Part shown: positions 9,931 through 19,400 of the stretch, piece by piece
Position numbering within the stretch: the first letter of the stretch is position 1
How the letters are laid out: each line of letters begins with the position of its first letter
Source of the DNA: Limnephilus marmoratus
Taxonomy: Eukaryota > Arthropoda > Insecta > Trichoptera > Limnephilidae
NCBI GenBank assembly: GCA_917880885.1
Contig: OU862934.1
Span: 34,146,734-34,210,733, forward strand
Reading direction: 5' to 3'
Length of the DNA: 64,000 nt
Program-made: the position numbers and the translations under genes
The notes under the pieces: model-generated
Seen by the model: only the letters and a program-made list of their open reading frames with translations
Database searches by the model: none
What the model was told of the DNA's origin: nothing

Positions 9931-11555
9931 TTCACTTTACATTCTACCCGACGAGTGATTTTAATTTTTAATTGCCTAACAGAATTTCGCAAGACGTTTG
10001 AACAGAATTTTGAAACGATTTTTCTTTCTCCCCCGGATGGTAAAGAGTACTAAACTAAAATTAAAACTAATTAAAAAAAGCAAAACTTAACTAACTAAAA
10101 AACTATCAAAACTAAATAATTTTTAAAAATTTAACTAATAAAACTAACTAAATGTAAAGGGCATGCGAATACGAGCCCCTCCGTCGGCTAGTGCCTTGCC
10201 ATCTCCATTGAGGGAGTGGTATCATGACAGAATGCTCTGAAGTTCATAAATGGATCCCAGAGCACTCTTGTCGTAATACCTCTAAGCATGCCCCGGGGTA
10301 ATACCAAGGGCTAGTAGGCCCTCGAGACATCCAGGGTGCCACACACCCTCCGGGATATAGTTGTAGCTGGCACCTCGCCATGAAGACTTCTTTTAGGCCT
10401 CTTCCGCTATACTTTCCCTCCTTGGTCCCGCTGGCCTTGGGATACACATACCACCTGAGTGGCGATAATCACTTTATGCCCTTTTTGGCAGTGACTTTGG
10501 GCTGCAGATTGGTATCTTGGGCTCTAAACTGAGCCTCTCGTAGTACTGTCCATCCCTTGTCTTGTAGAGTGCCACCCAGGTATGCACAGACTGCTTTATG
10601 CCTCTTTACCCAACCCCTGTGAGTCCGAGGGCAGTTCTGCAGGACATGAGTCGCCGTTTCTGTTACGTTAACACAACCGGCGCGGCAGCTCATTCCTGCA
10701 GTACAATTACTGCCCTCCGCCCTAATGTCTATCCCGTGAGGTCCTCACGCGGGTCAGTAATGCATTGATGTGGACCTTGTGGTAGTTTTTTTAGTCTGCT
10801 GCGGGGATACCTTCAGAATTGGGTAAGATCTGTTGAAAATTGGCATCCCCGGCTTTCGCTAAGTTCCTTAAGCTTCCTAAGCTACCATGCAAGGCCCGGG
10901 CAAAATGTGCCCTTATTTCCTGGGTATTCCTAATCTCCAACTCTCCAAACCGCCGGAGGCACCAACTGAGCTGGTTCTGAATAAATTCAGTCCGCCAGCA
11001 AAGTTGGCCCAACGGCAGCCCGGATCGCCGGAGGTTTTCAATTCCGGCTGCTCTCAAGAAGGGTATGGAGTGGGTGATGTTCTGAATCCAGTCCAGTCTG
11101 GCATCTTACTGGTGTCTGAGGACTTCCCGCTGAGAATTTCCCTGGCTATAGAACCGGGGTCTTTAAGCCATCGGGCTTGAGCCCGGCGGTATTGCCGCCT
11201 TTGCTCCAACCGTTTCTTCCTCCTGCTGCTGCGATGTGTCTGTTCCATCTCTTCGCGTCAATTGACTGTCCTTAGCTCTTTGGGTGGGAAGACCGCTGTG
11301 AGTCATTCGGTGAACTTGGTCTCAGCATCCTCCCGTCGGTGGATCAGGTGGGGGCGTTGGTCGGGTAGGGGCGGTGCGCTCCCCCTCTCCGGCGGATTCA
11401 AGCACGTGAGTGGGTCAGTGGACTCCCCCCAAAGATGGTCCGAGGCATTTATTAAGTCAATTCATGCTTGTTTTAAATTTGGGGGCCATGTAGGTGGTTG
11501 ACACTATCCACACCCTCCCTTGGAGCCTGCTGATCACATTATTTAAAGTGAGGGG
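9931..11555 (-). mobile_element. R2 retrotransposon copy R2-2, reverse-transcriptase region deleted
   Basis: Minus-strand order: the 5' UTR with the CAAGCATG...CCTCGGACC block (about 11470-11410), a basic segment ending RAQARWLKDPGSIAREILSG (about 11200-11110), then a direct jump to post-RT sequence (RRSGLPLGQLCWRTEFIQNQ). A CCHC knuckle starts CRAGC and continues to HVLQNC (about 10690-10630), and an endonuclease remnant and 3' UTR (GCGAAATTCTGTTAGGC) follow. The whole RT domain is missing, so this copy could move only with proteins from elsewhere. Its 5' side abuts 28S DNA. Confidence 0.78.
10469..10693 (-). pseudogene. R2 CCHC zinc-knuckle region of copy R2-2
   Basis: A frame starting MSCRAGCVNVTETATHVLQNC shows C-x3-C-x8-H-x4-C, the zinc knuckle that lies between RT and the restriction-like endonuclease in R2 proteins. 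Downstream, the PDI...D endonuclease motif expected from copy R2-10 is decayed (QPKVTAKK). Confidence 0.7.
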
Positions 11556-11583
11556 CCCGCGAGGGCCATCGCAATGCTTTGTT
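11556..11583 (-). pseudogene. 28S rRNA fragment upstream of R2-2
   Basis: The minus strand reads AACAAAGCATTGCGATGG then CCCTCGCGGG, a conserved 28S stretch about 110-140 nt upstream of the R2 insertion site. The R2 5' UTR begins right after it, implying that flanking 28S DNA was deleted when this copy inserted. Confidence 0.7.
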
Positions 11584-11644
11584 TGCAATGCTGGGGCTCG
11601 CCGCACCGTACACGTTTGGTGCGAAAAACCCGTGACACGCGGCA

Positions 11645-11905
11645 TTAATCGGCGTCCGTCATCCTGACTTGCGTCTCAATTCTGCGCAGGACATGATTGA
11701 TCTCCCATCGGGTGGTTAGCAGGTCTCTTTTTAGTGCAATTCGCACACATAGCGGCCTGTGCCTTTTTGGGGCAATCCTCGAAGTCATGACCGCTTGCGG
11801 CTCAGTTTCGCAGGTCACCTCTTGAGTGCATGACTTACTTATGTCCTTACAGGTGTCACTTAAAGCACCCAGTGGCCCCCAAATAATCCCAAATGCGGCA
11901 GGCAT
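11645..11905 (-). other. Unrecognised 86-residue open frame between R2 copies
   Basis: A minus-strand frame starting MPAAFGIIWGPLGALSDTCK and rich in Cys, Lys and Arg. I do not recognise a domain. It lies between the decayed 3' end of R2-3 and the 28S fragment at 11556-11583, where rDNA or R2-flanking DNA would be expected. It may be chance. Confidence 0.15.
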
Positions 11906-11949
11906 TCCACCAAAGGAAGCACAGGCCGCTGTCGAAGGATTTGAATTTA

Positions 11950-13959
11950 ACCATTTCCCCCCGGCGTATTAGAGAATACTACTAATTTTACTTTATTTAT
12001 AGATTAAAATAAAACTTAAACTAATTGCATGCACCGGCGGAGGGGGGTTCGTTCTATCCAATCCCCGCTCTCCGCCGGCTCGTACCTTGCCATGGGTGGT
12101 TATGAGGGGTGCGAGTTGTATCACGACAAAATGCTCTGAAGTTCATAAATGAACCCCACTCATAGAGCACTCTCGTCGTGATACCCCTCAAATGGGAATG
12201 CAAGGGGCTAATAAGTCCCTGACACCGGGTACCATATACCCTTCCAGGAGATTGTTGCGGCGAGAAGCTAGACTCCTTCTGGGCTCTAGTCTTTTTATAA
12301 TCTCTCCGCTATACTTCTCAACCTTATTTTTATTTGCGCGGGCTAGGCTTATGTTTGCCGAGACAACCTGGGCATCAATTATTGCGATATAATCAACCTT
12401 TCATACTGTGATGTCAGGCTGTAGGTTTGCTTCCTGGGACCTAAATCTAGCCTCTTACACCACGGTCCATCCCCTGTCCTTGAGGTCGCCAATTACTACA
12501 ATTACTGCCCCCTTCTCCTATCTTTCTCTTTTGGGATCTGCGACCCCGTGAAGACCTCACGCGGGTCGGAACGGCATTTATATGAACCTTATGGTAGTTC
12601 AGGTAGTCGGATGCGGGAATGCCCTCCGAATCGGGTAAGATCCAATCCGTAGAGAATTTGCATCCCCGAGTTTCCTACCGTCATTACTACCATGTAGGTT
12701 CTTCGTCCAGTACGTTCTTACATCCTGGGTATTTCGAAATCCCAGTTTTCCGAGTCGCCGCAGGCACCAAACGAGCTGGTTCTGGATAAATCCAGTCCGC
12801 CAGCAAGGTTGGCCCAGCGGAAGTCCGGATCGCTGGAGGCTCTCAATCCTGGCAATTCTTAGACAGGGGATGGAGTATGCAAAGCCAGGTAATCCAAGGC
12901 CACCCTCCTTAATGGGGGCATGGAAGTACCCTAGCGGCATGTCTTTTGACAGATCTAGCCACTGGCGCACGGCCACTTGCACCTGACGGTCCAGACGGTC
13001 CAGACGCCCCAACAGATCTGTGGTGACATGTCCAAATATATGGGAAGCTAATAGGTATGTCTCCAGAATACCAAGTCTCTCCATCAGGACCGTCAGAAGT
13101 TTGTCGGTGGCGGTGACCCCACCAAGTTCGAAATGTAGTCCCAAGTATTTCCAGGTAGACAGGACAGATGTAGATGGTAGTAGGGTCCCATCAACGGCGA
13201 ATTTCCCTGCCACTGACTTGACCTGTTTCTGTCTACATGAAGCCACCAGGAAACTGTCAGGCTTTTGGTGGGGTTCAGATTTAGCCCGAGCTTAGCCAGG
13301 AGGGCTTCTTGTAGGCCTGATTCTGTTTTGGCGAGCAAGCAGACGTCATCTGCAAAGGCCGGCGCATTTGTATTCTGGCCACCCATGCGGTAGCCAATAT
13401 GCACTGGGACGCTATGCAGTGCGTTGTCAATAACAAGGTTAAAAAGCAGAGGGGAGAGCGGGTCTCCTTGGCGGCGCCGCCGCGGACGGGTAAGCTCCTT
13501 GACCATTGGCCTCCGATCTCCAGCGTCGTTGAGGCGCCCTCGTATATGAATGGAGCAGGACATCCGATCTGTACAAGGGTGGCCAACAAAGCTGAATGGG
13601 ATACGGAATCGAAGGCCTTGGCAACGTCAGGGATAGCCATATACAGGCTCCTGGTTTCATTACGAGAATACCAGAGGATGCACTGCATCGCGTAGAGATT
13701 CTTCGCAACGCCATTTACATTGTAGAAGGCACGCTGTCTACGACGTTAGCCTGGCCAAGACATTGTGGAAATGTCTTAAACCACCGGTTTACCTGTGATT
13801 GGATGATATTCCAACGGTCTTGGACTCTGTTCACCTGTCTTGGTGATGAACACTGTCGCGTGGTCATCAGAATAGCTGGTGGTTTTCCAATTATTAGTAG
13901 AAGATTAAGTACAGCCAGAGAGATGCAGTGCAGTGTCTTCCCCCACTGCCGGGCGGTGG
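11950..13959 (-). mobile_element. R2 retrotransposon copy R2-3, 5'-truncated in 28S
   Basis: The minus strand leaves 28S DNA at TGACTCTCTTA, a few bases short of the canonical R2 site. It enters R2 coding at ARQWGKTLQC-like sequence, so the zinc finger and N-terminus are lost. The RT palm follows in several frames: VAKAFDSVSHSALL (about 13650-13600), GDPLSPLLFNLVIDNALHS (about 13470-13410) and AFADDVCLLA (about 13360-13330). The thumb and post-RT part run to 12599, with a decayed endonuclease and 3' UTR to about 11950. Confidence 0.8.
12599..13714 (-). pseudogene. R2 reverse transcriptase and post-RT region (copy R2-3)
   Basis: Overlapping minus-strand frames cover RT domains 3 to 7 and the thumb. 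The catalytic FADD box is present (AFADDVCLLA near 13350) and the metal-binding aspartate of domain A is in the VAKAFDSVSH segment. At least two frameshifts separate the first block (13714-13439 and 13688-13281) from the 13563-13093 and 13246-12599 blocks. The last contains STWKYLGLHFELGG, CLRRLGKLGFRNTQ and the SLPLGQ-type linker conserved in all copies here. In an intact R2 this domain performs target-primed reverse transcription. Confidence 0.75.
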
Positions 13960-13998
<39 letters not shown>

Positions 13999-14117
13999 AA
14001 TTGAATTTCTTCACATTGACATTCAGAGCACTGGGCAAAAATCACATTGCGTCCAACACACCCTTGAGACCCCATCGCAATGCTTTGTTTTAATTAAACA
14101 GTCGGATTCCCCTTGTA
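13960..14117 (-). pseudogene. 28S rRNA fragment upstream of the R2 site
   Basis: The minus strand reads GACTGTTTAATTAAAACAAA, AGCATTGCGATGG, GCCCAGTGCTCTGAATGTCA, AGCGCGGGTAAACGGCGGGA and AGTAACTATGACTCTCTTA. These are hallmark conserved bases just upstream of the R2 insertion site. There are indels relative to a functional gene, for example an altered segment after GCGATGG. R2-3 follows at the very end of the fragment. Confidence 0.92.
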
Positions 14118-14139
14118 AGCATGCCCTCCGGAATTGCTC

Positions 14140-14185
14140 CCGCCTCCAACTTATTCTGCACCCCTCATGTCACCTTACAATACCA

Positions 14186-14218
<33 letters not shown>

Positions 14219-14339
14219 TGCTAATTCTCTAAAGCCCGTTCCCTTGGCAGTGGTTTCGCTAGATAGTAGATAGGAACAGATGGGAATCTCGGTAATCCAT
14301 TCATGCGCGTCACTAAGAAGATGATGAGGCATTTGGCTA
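14140..14339 (-). pseudogene. 28S rRNA fragment downstream of the R2 site
   Basis: The minus strand starts TAGCCAAATGCCTCATCATC and continues through GTGACGCGCATGAATGG, CTATCTACTATCTAGCGAAA, AAGAAGACCCTGTTGAGCTT and GACTCTAGTCTGG. This is the conserved 28S sequence immediately 3' of the canonical R2 site. The 3' end of R2-4 sits directly before TAGCC, as in authentic R2 insertions. Substitutions mark it as a pseudogene. Confidence 0.93.
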
Positions 14340-14479
14340 TTTAAGATACAAACTGCCCAGAACAAGTTGATTTGATTTGGCCAAACATAATTTTGCGAAA
14401 CTTAGAAACATATAATTTTGAAACGATTTTGCCGATTTATTCCCTCCTGGTGAAGTTAGGGAATCCTACACTATAAACT

Positions 14480-15868
14480 AGTCCTGGGTCGATCGTGAAA
14501 GACCTGATCGTCGAAACCCGCTCACGATCCATCAAAGAGCGAGCGGGTTATTTATTCGTCAGCACCCGGGTCTTCCGGGACCCGTAAACCGCGACACACT
14601 CGTGCGACCTACCAACTACGACACATTCCTGCACCCCGTGACTCACGGACCGATCGCCGGGTGCCCATGTGGCGAGTGGCGAGACGTGTTCAGCACCCGG
14701 GTCTCGCGACCCACTTCTCGCAACCGCTCTACTACTGCAACCTGGGTTTCGGGTGCGGATGTGGCGGGGCGAGCGACGTTAGATAGATGTATAAGAGAGA
14801 GCGAACGGGTTGTCAACACTCGGGTTTCGCCGCCCGCTCTCGCGGCTCAGGTACCTAGTAGAAAGTATCCTGCTTCTGCCCGTGTGTCAAGTCATCGCGG
14901 GATTGTTTAGTAGATTCGATTTTTGAATATTCAACTAGACACGGAGTCTTTTTAATAAGAGCGTATCTTGGTATTTGTTCGTTTCAGAATGCGATTTTTC
15001 TATTTAGTCTTAAGTAAAATAATTATTCGTAATATTCATGTTATTTTAGTTACAGGTAAGGGAACGTACCCATACTACGTGACACTTTTAGGGGGGGGGG
15101 GGGGTCTTCAAAAGGTCACGCTCCATACAAATGAGCGGCGGGTTCCTTAGGATTTTGGTCACCAGGGGGGGGGGGGGGGGGTTAAAAATTGCAAAAAGTT
15201 GGTCACGTAGTTTGGGTACGTTCCCTAACTTCTCCTTTGCAAACAAAATTATCCCGCGGTTTTTTCAAGTAAGGTGGTCCCAACCTTGAGAAATAATATT
15301 ATTCTGCCTAATATTATATAGATGCATTACTTTGCCGATTTGGATGAAAGAGTTTATTTCTTAAATTGTTTTATTTTTAAGTAGGTTTTTAATATCTCTA
15401 CATTTCAAATAGATCCTATAAATATTTATGGCAGCCCAAAAATGTAAAGTGTTTGCTGTCGGGGTTTTATAACCCAATCTTAGATAAACTCTTATAATCA
15501 TAAAATACGCAAAATTTATTAATCCCCAAGGTTTAAGGTGTAACTTTATTGGTGTACCCTTTTTGGCCAACTTTAAAAGTTTTATTGTTTTATTTAAGAA
15601 TTAGAGAAATGAGAATCTTTTTAATCTCAGTTCTCATTATTTCTTCATGTACCTTGAAATTTTATATTTGATTATTTTTCTTTAAATATGGTGACATTTT
15701 TAAGAGTTAGTTTGACTTGACGGGTCTGGGCGGCGACCGGCGCGAGAAACTCGATTACCGAGTTTCGTATTTTGTGTCGCGAAAAGAGCGGGTCTCCGGG
15801 ACCCGCTCGTGACGCCAGTGGATCGTGAGCGACCCGGGTCGTGTAAAACGATCAATCGACCCAGGACT
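14480..15868. mobile_element. 1.39-kb inverted-repeat DNA transposon with 10-bp target duplication
   Basis: Ends are AGTCCTGGGTCGATCG and CGACCCAGGACT. Flanks are identical 10-mers, ACTATAAACT at 14470-14479 and 15869-15878. Nine- or ten-bp duplications are typical of Mutator-like elements, hence a tentative MULE-like call. G/C-rich subterminal blocks rich in CGAGCGGGT and CACCCGGGTC words flank an A/T-rich core. No transposase is recognisable, so it is non-autonomous. It sits inside the 3' UTR of R2-4. Confidence 0.75.
15060..15225. mobile_element. 166-bp MITE with TAA duplication, nested
   Basis: Inverted ends GGGAACGTACCCATACTACG and the reverse complement of GTAGTTTGGGTACGTTCCC, flanked by TAA at 15057-15059 and 15226-15228. 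The duplication suits PIF/Harbinger-like elements. Two long G-runs (about 14 and 17) lie inside. It is nested in the 14480-15868 transposon. Confidence 0.72.
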
Positions 15869-16004
15869 ACTATAAACTATATAATGAAAAATAAAACTCA
15901 ACATGCTAGGAGGCGCCGGCGGAGGCGGGCTTGTTTTCTATCCGATCCCCATTCTCTGCCGGCTCGTACCCTGTCTCGGATGGTTGTGGGGGGTGAAGGT
16001 GGTA

Positions 16005-16268
16005 TCAGGAGAGAACGCCCTGAAGCTCATAAATGAGCCCCAGAGTACCCTCGTCGTGATTCCCCTTAAGACACCCCGAGGGATACCGAGGGCCATCAAG
16101 TTCCTGGCACTCCTCGTGCACCATACACCCTCCATAAGATATTGATGCGGCGAGAGCCTGGACACTTTGTGAGCTCGTGGTGCCATGCTTCGTCGCGACT
16201 TTTTCAACCTTGTCGTTGTGCACTCGTGATAGACCTAAAGATGCTGAGAATGTGAAAAACCTGTGCAT
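16005..16268 (-). pseudogene. R2 endonuclease C-terminal fragment (copy R2-4)
   Basis: Frame with SASLGLSRVHNDKVEKVATK and GGCMVHEECQELDGPRYPSG, aligning with SASLGFSRLYNDKVGKYSRG and KGCMVREECRGSYGIPHG of the 47508-48101 copy. This is the region after the catalytic PD-D core of the restriction-like endonuclease. The end of the frame is altered relative to that copy. Confidence 0.7.
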
Positions 16269-16461
16269 CCAGGATTATGGCCTTGTTGGCCTTGGACGCG
16301 GTGATATCTGGTTGAAGGTTAATGTTGTTGGTCCTAAATTTGTCTCGCGCGTGACACTCCACCCCTGTTCGACAGCAGCCAGGACCGCACAGATGGCATT
16401 ACGCCTTAGGAACTGACCGCCATGAGTTCGGGAGCAATTCTGCACAACATGCGCTGCCGTG

Positions 16462-16531
16462 GGGTCTCAAGTCCTTCTCGTAGTGAGACCTGGATAGCGC
16501 CACTCCGGTGGCGTGAACTAAGAATTGCACA
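16462..16531 (+). ncRNA. Degenerate HDV-like ribozyme of R2-5
   Basis: P1 strands GGGTCTC (16462-16468) and GAGACCT are present. P4 is a perfect hairpin, CGCCAC-TCCG-GTGGCG (16498-16513), and CTAAG is present in the joining strand. The 5' strand of P2 has lost about 8 nt, so the fold is probably inactive. P4 differs from the 33733 copy by a compensated pair. Confidence 0.6.
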
Positions 16532-16990
16532 ACTATCCTGTAATGTCTATGCCGGGATTACAAATAATAGCAGACAAACTGGAAGCTTATCCAACCGCTT
16601 AATACTTTTGGGGCCCACAAGTCATCGACTTGTTGACCCCTTTTTCCTGCAAAAATCTTCAAGTATCTTTTCTTTTCATTGGCAATATTTTCTCGACTGT
16701 ATTCCAAAAATATTTCCAAAACTACTAGCGGACTAACTGCAAACTCAGCTTGTGGATCATCTGAGACTACTCTCCTTTCACGCTTGTCAATAAGCCTACC
16801 AACTCTATCGGCCAAGAGTATAAACTCAACCGCCTTGAATAACCTGAGCAAGGAGCCACCAAGGTCCCAGACGGCGATTTATTGCCCCGCCATGGCCAAC
16901 AGCCGAGCACAGCCACGATGCGAGGGTTTGAAATAATGTGATCAGGCTCCAAGGTGATGTCAACCACCCACATGGCCCCCAAAATCTAAT

Positions 16991-17426
16991 CAAGCATGAA
17001 TAGATCAAAAAATAGCCTCAGACCTTACCGGGGAGGTCCATTGACCCCCCAATCAAGCATGAATAGATAAAAAAAATAGCCTTGGACCGTTACCAGGGAG
17101 GCCCACTGACCCCCAAATCAAGCATGAATAGAACAAAAATAGCCTCAGACCGTTATTGGGGAGGTCCACTGACCCCCAATCAAGCATGAATAGAACAAAA
17201 AATAGCCTCGGACCGTTACCGGGGAGGTCCACTGACCCCCCAACCAAGCATGAATAGATCAAAAAACAGCCTCGGACCGTTACCAGGGAGGTCCACTGAC
17301 CCCCCAACCAAGCATGAATAGATCAAAATACAGCCTCGGACCGTTACCAGGGAGATCCACTGCCCCCAAATCAAGCACGAATAGAACAAAAAATAGCCTC
17401 GGACCGTTATCGGGGAGGTCCACTGA
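16991..17426 (+). repeat. Tandem array of R2 5'-UTR units, left block (7 units)
   Basis: Units of 62-65 bp start CAAGCATGAATAGA at 16991, 17054, 17119, 17181, 17245, 17309 and 17372. Each contains AGCCTCGGACCGTTACC and GGGGAGGTCCACTGACC or a close variant. The same motif is present once in the 5' UTR of other R2 copies. Confidence 0.9.
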
Positions 17427-17624
17427 CAGGGTGGCCACAAAAAACGGATTTCAAAATTCCCTGATAATTCCAGGTTTTCCAGGGCAGTTTCTACATTTTT
17501 CCCTGATATGTTTAATTTGATATAAGGGGATATCGTTCGTTAGATAAATAATAAAGGGAATTCCGTCATCTATAGCTTTTATTATTTCTTTGCATCACAA
17601 TAATCTATCAAAAACAAAATACAC

Positions 17625-18499
17625 TTGTTACAAATGTATGATATTTCGCTTGAAGACTTTTTTCAAGCTTTTGAAACGATAGATAGAGATATAATCATTA
17701 AAAAACTATCTAAAAATGGAATAAAAGGAAAGGCATTTAAACGGTTCAAGGATTATTTAACTAATAGATATCAAACCACAAAAGGGTGGGTGGGTCAGAC
17801 AATCTCCGAACCAATGAAGATTACATCGGGAGTACCACAAGGGTCTGTTCTCGGACCTATTCTTTTTATAATGTACATTAATTATATGGTAAAAGTATGG
17901 CAGACGACGCATTGATATATATAGCAGGAGAATATAATGAACTCATAATGAATCATATTTTTTTATTTTTTTTTATTACGAAGGAACGTTTGTTCCGAAA
18001 CCGGTCAGATTTGCGCATCATATAAGGGGTTTATACAAAGTTGAATTATTTCATTTTTCATAATGAATCATTTAAATGAAGAAAAATAAACTAAAATTGA
18101 AAGTAAACAAAATTAACATTGGAAAACGAGTAACGCAAACAAAAAAGACATATTGATAGACGGTAAAGTTTTGAAAGAAATATTTGAAATTAAATATTTG
18201 GGAGTAATAATTGACTCCAAATTGACTTTCGCTCAAAATACAAAACCAATTATTAAAAAAAATTGCCAAAAAAATTTCGGTGTTGGGAAGAATAAGAAGA
18301 TTCCTTGACATAGTCTCCAGTAAAAATGTGTACAACGCATTCATTGTACCACACATAAATTACTGTAGCAGCATTCTATTCTTAGCCAACGACGGATTAA
18401 TGAAACAAATGACAATACTACAAAACAGATCTATGAGAACTATATTGAAGAAAAATAGGTACACTTCCTTCAAGAAAATGTTGAAGCATATCTTGTCAT
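17625..18499 (+). pseudogene. LINE reverse transcriptase fragment inside the 2.5-kb element
   Basis: The first block (17625-17900) encodes FQAFETIDRDIIIKKL and TSGVPQGSVLGPILFIMYIN, which are RT domain A-like and domain B (G-V-P-Q-G-S-x-L-G-P) motifs of an APE-type LINE. The YADD box that should follow is damaged (VWQTTH* then ADDALIYIAG-like in another frame). An insertion of PLE-like DNA near 17950-18055 separates it from thumb-like residues (RIRRFLDIVSSKNVYNAFIV, ILQNRSMRTILKK) at 18280-18499. The frame resumes after the TTAA element at 19405. Confidence 0.65.
17955..18010 (+). other. Decayed hammerhead-like stretch
   Basis: GGAACGTTTGTTCC forms a perfect stem-loop followed by GAAACCGGTC, the stem II, GAAA and stem III pattern seen in the Penelope-like element at 29444. 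The preceding core (TACGAA) no longer matches CTGANGA, so activity is unlikely. Confidence 0.35.
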
Positions 18500-18503
18500 T
18501 TAA

Positions 18504-19400
18504 AGCTGGGTCCACACATGTTCTTTTGTCCGTTCCGTTCCGTATCAGCATCGCGATCAAGAACGCTAGTTTGGACGCCCGTTCGGAACGGTACGGTGTT
18601 ACGGAGGGACGTTACGGGTAGAGGTACGCCCCTATCCATCGGGAGTCGGTTTTTTCGGCCCGTTCGAAGGCGATACGATACGGGTATGCGCCAGTCTGGA
18701 CGCGATCGCGGCATGCGCAGGTCGTTCTCTTTGGAATGGAATGATGGAATGGCGATGATGCCGATGATCGCAGCGACGTTATGGCGATATTACACAGTTC
18801 AACAACATTGATGAGATTTGGTTGAACGGCGTATAATTGAAAGGGTGTGCTGTTTACACGTACTTGACAGAAGTGGACCATTGAATCACATTGCTGTCAT
18901 AGAGTTTAAAATGTCTTCGAAACAGGTCGTGCGCGCGGGAATTATATCCCTCTGATTTAATGTTCCACAGGCTTGGATAGTTCTTAAAGTGCTCTAAGAC
19001 TAGAGGCGTATGCTCTTCCCTCCATTTAAAAACCATTTTCTATGTTGACAACTCACTACAAAATAAACATGACACTTCCATACGCGCGCACAGTGCTGCT
19101 TGCGCATGCGCCGCATTCGCGCATGCGCACAAATGGACAACAGAACCAATCGCATTGAAAATATTAAACAAGTTGAATATTTTCAATACGGTTGAAAGAT
19201 GGCGCGCAATGACATCGAAACATTCAATGTCTTGTTTACACGGTGCAATTTGGGATCTGCAACCTAATTGCGAGGCAGAATTGAAACGTATAATATGCCC
19301 ATTACGGAGGTAAGGGCTATTTTTACTTGCGTCCAGAGTTTTTGATACGGAACGGAGGTACAGGAACGGAACGGACAAAAGAACATGTGTGGACCCAGCT
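18504..19400. mobile_element. 897-bp TTAA-flanked DNA transposon
   Basis: Long inverted ends: AGCTGGGTCCACACATGTTC at 18504 and its exact reverse complement at 19381-19400, extending into GTTCCGTTCC-type words. TTAA lies at 18500-18503 and 19401-19404. The TTAA duplication fits piggyBac or Kolobok-type elements. It interrupts the LINE thumb region and carries only a small MADF-like frame. Confidence 0.85.
18854..19036 (-). pseudogene. MADF-like DNA-binding domain remnant in the TTAA transposon
   Basis: A 60-residue frame with FKWREEHTPLVLEHFKNYPS followed by LWNIKSEGYNSR. The pattern L...(F/Y)xxYPxLWN...Y...R resembles a MADF/Myb-SANT-like domain, often found as an accessory protein of insect DNA transposons. 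Only the N-terminal half is present. The assignment rests on pattern. Confidence 0.4.

Larger units (their letters stand above)
14340..16461 (-). mobile_element. R2 retrotransposon copy R2-4 (3' part), with 28S junction
   Basis: The minus strand carries the end of the CCHC/endonuclease region (about 16461-15890), then a 3' UTR with CGCAAAATTATGTTTGGCC and TTCTGGGCAGTTTGT ending at the 28S TAGCC junction (14340). The 3' UTR is split by the 14480-15868 transposon. The 3' UTR words recur at 48113-48252. The 5' side stops abruptly where the plus-strand R2-5 begins. Confidence 0.82.

Noticed and set aside
14055..14080. GGGGTCTCAAGGG on the minus strand, identical to the start of the R2 ribozyme
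   Set aside because: It lies inside continuous 28S sequence (between GCGATGG and GACGCAATGTG) and has no P2, P3 or P4 after it. It is a mutated 28S stretch, not a ribozyme.
18518..18811. Arg-rich frames inside the TTAA element
   Set aside because: They arise from the CGTTCCGTTCC-rich inverted repeats on both strands and have no domain.
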